The notes under the pieces: model-generated
The model's database searches: none
Seen by the model: only the letters and a program-made list of their open reading frames with translations
What the model was told of the DNA's origin: nothing
Position numbers and translations under genes: made by a program
In this document: piece after piece, positions 6,571-11,921 of the stretch
Layout of the letters: every line of letters begins with the position of its first letter
Position numbering within the stretch: the stretch's first letter is position 1
Source of the DNA: a virus
DNA length: 22,382 bases
Strand: one strand, 5' to 3'
Virus record (IMG/VR): IMGVR_UViG_3300008448_000729
Coordinates: 1-22,382 of that record

Positions 6571-7496
6571 ATTAGTTGTATTTTCTTGAGAAGTAGATCA
6601 CTAAATGATAGTGGCTTCGCATGATGTAGTAACTTAGTCATGTTTTCAAAACCAAGTTCAGAAGGATCTTTCCCTTCTAGTTCAATTAAGTATACTTCCT
6701 TCCCATGATTGAGAAGGTTTTGTGAATAATCTAATGCTTCTTTTAAAGCATCTTTGTCTAATGCCAAATATATAGTTTTTACTTCAGATTCTACTAATTT
6801 TAACATGAGTGATTTAGGAATAGTCTTACCAAATAAAGGTACAGCATTTCTACGAATAGCGATTGCATCAAATATACCTTCACATAATATTATAGGAACA
6901 GACCAATTAACAAAGTACTCTAGACCAATAAGTTCTGTTTTATTGCAACTAGGTGCATCGTATTTACGGCTTGGATCTGGTTCAAATGATCTAGCTATAA
7001 AATAGTTGACATTACCGTCTTTATCGTATGAAGGAACTATAATTCTATTTCTATACCTTCCTGCTTTACAATAACCTATATTGTATTTCTGTATCTCTTG
7101 AATAGAAATGTTTCTTTTTTTTAAATATGCAAGAGCATGTCTACATTCAAGTGATTTGTCTGGATTAAATAAAGAAATAAACTCTTCTGGTAGGGTTACC
7201 TTATTTGGTTTAACGGAATCAATCTTAGTATTATCTCCTTGAAAGTAATTCTTCATCTCGAGTATCTTCTCTGTAGGAGCGTCTACTTTCTTTAAAAGTG
7301 ATACCGGTGTTTTACCTTTAGTGGCAGGATGACAAGTCCAACAATTATATTGACCAGACTTTATATTAACTATGAGTTTAGGATTGTGGTGCTTACATAT
7401 TGGACAATAAAAGGCGTAGTCCATAGTTGTTTTAGAACCTTTGCCTTTTCCAAGTACTGTTTCCAATAAACCTAAAACGAGCATTTCTTTATCCAT
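6567..7496 (-). CDS. DNA primase (CHC2-type zinc finger plus TOPRIM), 309 aa
   Basis: The N-terminal zinc-binding domain shows C31/C34 and C52/C55 around HHNPKLIVNIKSGQYNCW. The primase core follows: RYRNRIIVPSYDKDGNVNYF, then TOPRIM motifs C-E206-G-I-F-D210 and L-A-L-D247-K-D249, the metal-binding acids. The protein would make RNA primers for lagging-strand synthesis, like T4 gp61, T7 gp4 N-terminal domain or DnaG. There is no fused helicase domain; a partner helicase should be encoded elsewhere. I chose the ATG at 7496 over a TTG at 7514 because the extra residues are not conserved-looking and the ATATTTAT element sits 3 nt upstream of this ATG. It is the first gene of the minus-strand block. 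Confidence 0.9.
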   Translation of the reverse strand: MDKEMLVLGLLETVLGKGKGSKTTMDYAFYCPICKHHNPKLIVNIKSGQYNCWTCHPATKGKTPVSLLKKVDAPTEKILEMKNYFQGDNTKIDSVKPNKVTLPEEFISLFNPDKSLECRHALAYLKKRNISIQEIQKYNIGYCKAGRYRNRIIVPSYDKDGNVNYFIARSFEPDPSRKYDAPSCNKTELIGLEYFVNWSVPIILCEGIFDAIAIRRNAVPLFGKTIPKSLMLKLVESEVKTIYLALDKDALKEALDYSQNLLNHGKEVYLIELEGKDPSELGFENMTKLLHHAKPLSFSDLLLKKIQLI

Positions 7497-7499
7497 TAC

Positions 7500-7507
7500 A
7501 TAAATAT
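7500..7507 (-). promoter_or_regulatory. ATATTTAT element upstream of the primase gene
   Basis: On the minus strand the octamer ends only 3 nt before the ATG at 7496. If it were a -10 promoter element, the transcript would be leaderless or nearly so. The spacing is the shortest in the set. Confidence 0.35.
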
Positions 7508-7592
7508 AAGACAAAAAAACGACATAAAAAAATATTTATTAAAAAAGATTTTTCTGTTTCAATAATTTGTTGTATATTAGTTGTATACTAAT
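7508..7592. promoter_or_regulatory. Divergent promoter region between the two gene blocks
   Basis: This very A/T-rich stretch holds no ORF. On the plus strand a TATACT -10-like hexamer at 7584-7589 would start transcription near 7596, just where the first predicted RNA stem begins; no good -35 sequence is at the expected distance. A short inverted repeat (ATTAG/CTAAT, 7576-7592) overlaps it. On the minus strand a TTGAAA-like hexamer near 7558-7563 followed by A/T-rich sequence could serve the primase block. Both promoter readings are tentative. Confidence 0.3.
7532..7539 (+). promoter_or_regulatory. ATATTTAT element on the plus strand of the divergent region
   Basis: The same octamer as before several start codons, here about 60 nt upstream of the predicted structured RNA and not next to any ORF. 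Read on the other strand it is ATAAATAT, so its direction is uncertain. Confidence 0.25.
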
Positions 7593-7780
7593 GCCATGTA
7601 CTCAGGCTCTATGCCATAGCTTGGTTAAATTCCATGAGTGAGTTTTAGAATGAGTAAACAACGCGGCTACCAGGAGCTAAGACTAAGTACAATGCTTCAG
7701 GTATACAAACATAGTTGACAGATAAATTTTAGAATAATATCGGCCATATCCGACGGTTTAGTCCGCTAAAGGGTTCTAAA
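7593..7780 (+). ncRNA. Candidate structured non-coding RNA or long structured 5' leader
   Basis: The region has no ORF longer than about 16 codons but can fold into several helices. Helix 1 pairs GC..TGTACT (7593-7602) with AGTACA..GC (7686-7695). Helix 2 pairs TAGCTTGGT (7617-7625) with ACCAGGAGCTA (7669-7679), nine pairs with one U-G and one bulged G. A second domain is closed by TTTAGAA (7728-7734) with TTCTAAA (7774-7780) and contains two hairpins: TCGG/CCGA (7740-7753) and TTTAG-tccg-CTAAA (7757-7770). Local GC content is visibly higher than in the flanks. I do not recognise an Rfam family; tRNA, tmRNA and group I intron do not fit. Pairings were found by eye and have no covariation support. 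Confidence 0.4.
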
Positions 7781-7821
7781 TATAAACTGTTAATGAACAA
7801 CAAAGTCAATTACACTCTAAA

Positions 7822-7849
7822 TAAAGGCTAAATACCTTTAAACTAGCCT
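7822..7849 (+). promoter_or_regulatory. Two mutually exclusive hairpins just before the first plus-strand gene
   Basis: TAAAGG (7822-7827) can pair with CCTTTA (7835-7840) over a 7-nt loop. Alternatively AGGCTA (7825-7830) can pair with TAGCCT (7844-7849) over a 13-nt loop. The two stems share bases 7825-7827 and cannot both form. The second ends 5 nt before the ATG at 7855, so it could hide the start. The arrangement resembles a translational switch, but this is inferred from pairing alone. Confidence 0.35.
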
Positions 7850-7854
7850 ATTGT

Positions 7855-8022
7855 ATGAATCTAGAAGATATTAAAATAGATGATAGCAAAATAACGGAAG
7901 AGCAATTAGAAGCTTTATATATATACCTATCAATGTCATATGATACTATGGATGAAGAAGAAAAAAAAGCTTGGTATTATATTATGAAAAAAATAGATAA
8001 AGAATTTTATGAACAAGATTAA
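7855..8022 (+). CDS. Small acidic helical protein, 55 aa, unknown function
   Basis: A short frame starts at the ATG at 7855 (MNLEDIKIDDSKITEEQLEA) and ends at the TAA at 8020-8022. The protein is acidic and helical, with an aromatic stretch (LYIYLSMSYD) and a charged end (KKAWYYIMKKIDKEFYEQD). Its last 14 nt overlap the start of the glutaredoxin-like gene, which suggests that both are translated from one message. It follows the alternative hairpins directly, so it may be the gene they control. No family is recognised; coding status rests on frame, overlap and position. Confidence 0.6.
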   Translation: MNLEDIKIDDSKITEEQLEALYIYLSMSYDTMDEEEKKAWYYIMKKIDKEFYEQD

Positions 8023-8329
8023 ATTGTTATTACTAGAAGGTTGTAGACGTTGTGATAAATTAAAAAAAGAGTTAGGTAAGAATTATATTCATTATGACTA
8101 CGAAATTTGTAAATCCGATAATATAATTTGTGACTCTATAGAAGATCTTATAGGATGCTCTACGTATCCTATAGTATTAAAAATGAGAACTAAAACAATA
8201 ATAGACGAAATTATATTTGTTACCGATAATTATGCCGATGTAGGTAAAAATCTAAACTATAATAATACAATAGTAGGAAAAGCATTCTACTCTATAGATA
8301 AATTGATAGAGTACGTAATAAAGTTGTAA
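8009..8329 (+). CDS. Glutaredoxin/thioredoxin-like protein, 106 aa
   Basis: The protein starts with a beta strand (MNKIKLLLLEG) running into an active site C12-R-R-C15, followed by a basic helix (DKLKKELGK). The cis-proline motif T52-Y-P54-I-V is in the expected place after an acidic segment (CDSIEDLIGC). These are the hallmarks of the glutaredoxin branch of the thioredoxin fold. Phage glutaredoxins usually supply electrons to ribonucleotide reductase; no reductase gene is in this window, so the partner is unknown. C50, just before the cis-proline loop, is an extra cysteine. The C-terminal part (residues 65-106) is longer and less typical than in minimal glutaredoxins. Confidence 0.8.
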   Translation: MNKIKLLLLEGCRRCDKLKKELGKNYIHYDYEICKSDNIICDSIEDLIGCSTYPIVLKMRTKTIIDEIIFVTDNYADVGKNLNYNNTIVGKAFYSIDKLIEYVIKL

Positions 8330-8338
8330 ATTAGCATT

Positions 8339-8515
8339 ATGAAATATAAACAATTAATACTAAGAAAGATATTTGAACTAAATAACTTCCTTAACGGTCA
8401 AGAAGCCTTATTATCAACTGGAAGATCTATTGATGAGCTAAGAGCTCAAATGGACAGAATTAGAGCTAAACTGCAAGAGATAGAAGTTCTTGTTAATAGT
8501 GAATCTGAACAATAA
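8339..8515 (+). CDS. Small helical coiled-coil protein, 58 aa, unknown function
   Basis: The frame runs from the ATG at 8339 to the TAA at 8513-8515. It encodes a basic, leucine-rich peptide starting MKYKQLILRKIFELNNFLNG and continuing with a heptad-like helix (LRAQMDRIRAKLQEIEVLV). Small proteins of this type, with a K-x-L-x-x-x-K-x-x-x-L-N start and a coiled-coil end, occur in other large phages as hypotheticals (recalled, not checked). It lies between the glutaredoxin-like and HD-domain genes with short gaps, consistent with one operon. No enzymatic motif is visible. Confidence 0.65.
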   Translation: MKYKQLILRKIFELNNFLNGQEALLSTGRSIDELRAQMDRIRAKLQEIEVLVNSESEQ

Positions 8516-8529
8516 AATAATAATAAGTT

Positions 8530-9153
8530 ATGAAAGAGTTATCTGCTGAACAGATTCAACAGAATCTAAATAGGTTCTATGAACTGATTAATAAGTATGT
8601 TACTGGAGATAGGAAAGACAAGCTACTTGACTTTTATAAGTCATTAGAAGAAGTTTTGGCTTTAGCTCCTGCTTCTACTAAGTTGGATCACCATAATTGT
8701 TTTCCTGGAGGTTATGTTGATCACGTAGTAAGAGTTATTGAAGCTAGTTTAGTACTTGAAAAGGTTTGGGATAAGTTTGGCCAGAAAAAAAACTATACAA
8801 CTGAAGAATTAGTTTTCTCAGCCATTAACCACGATCTTGGTAAGTTAGGAACTAAAGAGCAACCATTTTATGTACCAAACGATTCTCAGTGGCATATTGA
8901 AAAACAAGGTGCTTTATATAAGTATAATTCCAATATTACTCATATGAGAATATCAGATCGTAGTCTATTTTATCTTCAGCAACAAGGCATAGAGGTTACA
9001 GAAAATGAATATCTAGCTATTAAGCTTCATGATGGATTATATGAAGAAGGAAATAAACCGTACTTCATGACATATAATAAAGATACAGAACTAAAATCAA
9101 ACATAGTTTATATTTTACACCAAGCTGATTTGATGGCTAGTAAAGTCGAATAA
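8530..9153 (+). CDS. HD-domain phosphohydrolase, 207 aa
   Basis: Metal-binding residues of the HD superfamily occur in order: H65 in GGYVDHVVRV, H101-D102 in INHDLGK, H167 in IKLHDGLYEEGNK, and D200 in LHQADLMAS. This H...HD...H...D pattern is complete, so the enzyme should be active on a phosphoester, most likely a nucleotide or small signalling nucleotide. Sequence alone does not tell whether the substrate is a dNTP, an alarmone or a cyclic oligonucleotide. A short N-terminal helical region (1-50) precedes the catalytic domain, and the protein ends right after the last motif. It sits between small accessory genes and the late sigma factor. Confidence 0.85.
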   Translation: MKELSAEQIQQNLNRFYELINKYVTGDRKDKLLDFYKSLEEVLALAPASTKLDHHNCFPGGYVDHVVRVIEASLVLEKVWDKFGQKKNYTTEELVFSAINHDLGKLGTKEQPFYVPNDSQWHIEKQGALYKYNSNITHMRISDRSLFYLQQQGIEVTENEYLAIKLHDGLYEEGNKPYFMTYNKDTELKSNIVYILHQADLMASKVE

Positions 9154-9166
9154 TAAAAATTATAAT

Positions 9167-9439
9167 ATGATAACAACAATTATAGCAATATCTTTATGGA
9201 TTGCAACTGTAGTAGGTTGGGTTATTTTCAATCTATATACAAAAAATAGGAAATTAGAAAAAATGGTAGTTAATCAACAATCATTTATTGATGGCGTAAA
9301 AGGGTGTATGAAAGAAATTAACGAATGCGCAAATCAAATTGATTCTAAGTTGTGGGTTCAATCAGATCCAGAATTCTTAAGTCTGATGGAAAATGTTAAG
9401 CAAATGCAAGGTTCCATCAATAACTTTATAGAACAGTAA
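9167..9439 (+). CDS. Membrane-anchored small coiled-coil protein, 90 aa
   Basis: A single hydrophobic segment (TTIIAISLWIATVVGWVIF, residues 3-21) is followed by a positive patch (TKNRKLEK), which predicts an inner-membrane anchor with the rest in the cytoplasm. The remainder is a helical region with two cysteines (C47, C53) and an amphipathic end (MENVKQMQGSINNFIEQ). It has no lipobox and no cleavage motif. Short N-terminally anchored proteins like this are common in phages and may act in superinfection exclusion or lysis control, but nothing here singles out a role. The stop is followed at once by the sigma-factor start (1-nt gap). Confidence 0.65.
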   Translation: MITTIIAISLWIATVVGWVIFNLYTKNRKLEKMVVNQQSFIDGVKGCMKEINECANQIDSKLWVQSDPEFLSLMENVKQMQGSINNFIEQ

Positions 9440-9440
9440 A

Positions 9441-10193
9441 ATGGTAGATATTTTAGAAAAAGAGGAAGAGGTTCTTCTTACCAAGAAAGGCGAACCAAGA
9501 AAACGTAAGCCAAAGACAAAGAATAACTACTTTACTATAGAAACAGAAGAGGCTATTTTAGAGTATCGGAATACACCTAATCAAGCCAAAAGAAATAAAA
9601 TCTATAATGAAAGAATACACTATGGCTTTTACAAGCTAGTAGAGAACATTATTCACACCTTCAAATTTTACTATACAGAAGTTGAAAATATAGAGGATCT
9701 AAAGTATGAAGTAATTTCATTTCTATTACAAAAGATAGATCTGTATAATCAATCTAAAGGTAAAGCTTATTCTTATTTTGGTACAATTGCCAAAAGGTAT
9801 TTGATAATATATAACCAAAAGAATTACAAGAAGCTTGTATCTAAAACAGAAATTGGTGAACAACAAGACGACAATGCCCTTGTAAATAGCATCATTGTTA
9901 AAGAGCCAGAACCAGAGCTAGATAAGCTAGATATAGTCGAGCTTTTTATCAAATATGTAGATGACAATCTGTTCGAGCTATTTGACAAACCTGAGGATAT
10001 AAAGGTTGCTGACGCCATTCTGGAGATATTCAAGAAGAGGGAAAATATAGATATTTTCAATAAGAAGGCTGTCTTTATATATGTTAAAGAGATGACTGAT
10101 ACACAGTCTAATACTATCACCAAAGTGATTAAAAAGCTAAAAACTATCTATAAGACCATCCTTGACAACTATTTAGAAAATAGTGACTATTAA
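9441..10193 (+). CDS. Late-transcription sigma factor, T4 gp55-like, 250 aa
   Basis: After a basic, disordered N-terminus (residues 1-28, TKKGEPRKRKPKTKNN), the protein has a compact helical region (about 35-130) that resembles sigma region 2 of gp55: a helix with RNKIYNERIHYGFYKLVENI, then DLYNQSKGKAYSYFGTIAKR followed by Y-L-I. The K-A-Y-S-Y-F-G-T-I-A-K-R segment is the best family marker. In T4, gp55 replaces the host sigma factor and directs RNA polymerase to TATAAATA late promoters together with gp33 and the sliding clamp. The C-terminal half is acidic and then helical and lacks a clear region 4. Position directly before the tail genes suits a late regulator. The recurring ATATTTAT element is a candidate cognate site (inference). 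Confidence 0.8.
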   Translation: MVDILEKEEEVLLTKKGEPRKRKPKTKNNYFTIETEEAILEYRNTPNQAKRNKIYNERIHYGFYKLVENIIHTFKFYYTEVENIEDLKYEVISFLLQKIDLYNQSKGKAYSYFGTIAKRYLIIYNQKNYKKLVSKTEIGEQQDDNALVNSIIVKEPEPELDKLDIVELFIKYVDDNLFELFDKPEDIKVADAILEIFKKRENIDIFNKKAVFIYVKEMTDTQSNTITKVIKKLKTIYKTILDNYLENSDY

Positions 10194-10200
10194 TATTTAT
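10193..10200 (+). promoter_or_regulatory. ATATTTAT element at the start of the tail gene block
   Basis: The octamer begins at the last base of the sigma-factor stop codon and ends 11 nt before the ATG at 10212. It separates the regulatory genes from the structural genes, a sensible place for a late promoter. Confidence 0.4.
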
Positions 10201-10211
10201 TCTAAAAAGTC

Positions 10212-10574
10212 ATGGAACTTGATAAGGAAATATTCAAAGGAAAGACCGTTGCAGATCTAGTTGAAGAGGTGTATAATAAGCATAAGAATCAAGACTCATC
10301 TATAAAACAGGAGATCATGAGGCTTGCTGATATGATCGAAACTCCTGGAGACGCTATTGTTATTGTGCCTCTTTTAAAGGGGTTTATGGATTCTAGCCTT
10401 AAGAATGATGAGGTATTGATGAAACTTCTTGCCCTTTTCCAAAAGGCAGCTGCTGAATCTAAAAAAGGTGATACTGAGGATTCTGGCGTCCTTACAGAAA
10501 AGGATATTGAGCAGTTGTTTTCTGAAGTAAGCAATATTAAAATAAAAGATCCTAAACAACTACCTCAAGCATAA
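10212..10574 (+). CDS. Helical phage protein of unknown function, 120 aa, first gene of the tail block
   Basis: An acidic, mostly helical soluble protein: FKGKTVADLVEEVYNKHKN is followed by a hydrophobic middle (GDAIVIVPLLKGFMDSSLKN) and a helix with KLLALFQKAAAESKKG. There is no signal peptide, membrane segment, cysteine pair or catalytic motif. It ends in the TAATG junction with the gp5-like gene, so the two are likely made together. By position it could be a tail or baseplate assembly chaperone (T4 gp26/gp51 are similarly small and unconserved), but sequence evidence for this is absent. Confidence 0.7.
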   Translation: MELDKEIFKGKTVADLVEEVYNKHKNQDSSIKQEIMRLADMIETPGDAIVIVPLLKGFMDSSLKNDEVLMKLLALFQKAAAESKKGDTEDSGVLTEKDIEQLFSEVSNIKIKDPKQLPQA

Positions 10575-11482
10575 TGGCTAATGGATATATCTTTGGACCA
10601 AATTTTGATGCAAATGCCGGTCAAACTGGTGGGCAATACTTTCAGATTGGAAGGGTTAAGTCTATTATATTAGGTCCGTATAAAGGTAATACTAAAGAGG
10701 TAGATCCAGATTATGGAAGTCCTGTAGACATAGGAAAGATAAAATACGAGATATTGTATTCTACTTTAGGTACATCTAAGTCTCAAGAAGTATCTGAACC
10801 TGCTTGGCCTATCTTCAATTTTATTAGGCAATACCCTGTAGTTAATGAAATAGTTCTTATTATAGCAGGACCATCAGAGAAACTAAACGACAGAGCTTCT
10901 AATCAGCAGTTTTTCTACTTCCCTCCATACAGTTTATGGAATAGGTCTAATCATGGAGCCTTCCCAAATATGGGAGAGTATTCCGACTTTCTTAAACAGT
11001 ATAATAATATACAAGGATATTCTGGTAATGCCGTTACTGATGCATCGTTACCTTTAGGTTATACTTTCCAAGAGAATCAGCAGGTAAGAAACCTACAACC
11101 TTTTGAAGGTGATACTATAATTCAAGGACGTTTTGGTCAATCTGTAAGATTTGGATCCACAGTTCCGGTTATGAAGCAAGATAATACTTGGTCAAACTCT
11201 GGTAAAAATGGAGATCCTATTACTATCATAATAAATAGCCAGGCAGAGGCAAATCAAGCATTTAAATTTAACACCGCAGTTGAAAATATAAATAAAGATG
11301 GGTCGGCTATCTATATGACATCAACTCAAGAGATATTCTTAGAAGACGTAAACAATTTTCCTCTCAACTCATTCGACACTCCTATTACATCTATATCTCA
11401 ACCAGTTGTAAGAACGGTTACTCCTCCTTTGTCTAATGAAATTCTTTCACCTACTGAACAAGATAACGCAAATATAGGATAA
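10574..11482 (+). CDS. gp5-like baseplate hub/central spike protein (OB-fold type), 302 aa
   Basis: Residues 21-100 look like the OB-like barrel: a small beta domain starting YFQIGRVKSIILGPYKG. Residues 178-196 carry the marker E-G-D-T-I-I-Q-G-R-F-G-Q-S-V-R-F-G-S, and residues 212-220 G-D-P-I-T-I-I-I. DGSAIYMTSTQEIF (242-255) completes the set. I recognise this combination from gp5-like hub proteins of cyanophage and other T4-like phages. No lysozyme domain is inserted, unlike T4 gp5. The protein would sit at the tip of the tail tube under the spike. The tail (260-302) is proline/serine-rich. It is linked by TAATG overlaps to both neighbours, and the downstream gene supplies the spike tip. 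Confidence 0.75.
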   Translation: MANGYIFGPNFDANAGQTGGQYFQIGRVKSIILGPYKGNTKEVDPDYGSPVDIGKIKYEILYSTLGTSKSQEVSEPAWPIFNFIRQYPVVNEIVLIIAGPSEKLNDRASNQQFFYFPPYSLWNRSNHGAFPNMGEYSDFLKQYNNIQGYSGNAVTDASLPLGYTFQENQQVRNLQPFEGDTIIQGRFGQSVRFGSTVPVMKQDNTWSNSGKNGDPITIIINSQAEANQAFKFNTAVENINKDGSAIYMTSTQEIFLEDVNNFPLNSFDTPITSISQPVVRTVTPPLSNEILSPTEQDNANIG

Positions 11483-11919
11483 TGTATAAACCAGTATTTC
11501 CATATAAAGGCAATCAACTTATCTTGACTAGTGATAGAGTAACTCTTCATGCTAAGAATGACGCTATCTTTTTATTTGGAAAACAAGCTGTAGGATTGTC
11601 TTCTACAAATACAATTAATTTAGATGCAGTAAATAAAGTAGTTGTTGCTGCCCCGGTTATAGAGTTAGGAAATAAAGCACAGAATCTTGGTGAACCTGTG
11701 GTATTAGGAAATACGTTGAATCAAAAGCTGATAGCTTTATTAGAAGCTTTGGATGCTGTTGCTATACAATTAGCACAGGCTTCAACCTCTAAACCAGGGC
11801 AAACAGCACAATATATAAGTCAAGCAGGGACATATCTGTCTTCTCAAGTTAATGCATTAAAAGGCCAATTACAACCAGGCACTTCTGAGATATTATCTAA
11901 AAACACTTTTACTAGATAA
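11482..11919 (+). CDS. Baseplate spike tip/beta-helix protein, 145 aa
   Basis: Residues 11-64 are a run of short beta strands: NQLILTSDRVTLHAK, DAIFLFGKQAVGLSS, TINLDAVNKVVVAAP and VIELGNKAQNLGEPVVLG. This regular pattern matches the intertwined beta-helix of membrane-piercing spikes and the equivalent separate protein in other T4-like phages. After it comes a helix (TLNQKLIALLEALDAVAIQL) and a polar tail. It is probably trimeric and caps the gp5-like hub protein encoded just upstream. There is no metal-binding HxH motif of the P2 gpV or phi92 spike type, so the tip may be completed by another small protein. Confidence 0.75.
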   Translation: MYKPVFPYKGNQLILTSDRVTLHAKNDAIFLFGKQAVGLSSTNTINLDAVNKVVVAAPVIELGNKAQNLGEPVVLGNTLNQKLIALLEALDAVAIQLAQASTSKPGQTAQYISQAGTYLSSQVNALKGQLQPGTSEILSKNTFTR

Positions 11920-11921
11920 TC

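Noticed and set aside
7497-7514. Extended primase start at a TTG at 7514.
   Set aside because: It adds six residues without support and would bury the ATATTTAT element inside the gene; the ATG at 7496 is better placed.
7591-7641. Short frame (16 codons) from the ATG at 7591 as a leader peptide.
   Set aside because: It is no longer than expected by chance and lies on predicted RNA stems; no start-site context supports it.
7593-7780. Group I intron: GACTAA (7681-7686) and TTAGTC (7758-7763) resemble the R and S strands of P7.
   Set aside because: No convincing P/Q elements or split host gene were found, and TTAGTC is better used in the local hairpin with the UCCG loop.
7757-7785. tRNA T-arm-like sequence GGGTTCTAAAT.
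   Set aside because: There is no matching 3' half of the T stem, no acceptor stem and no anticodon arm at the right distances.
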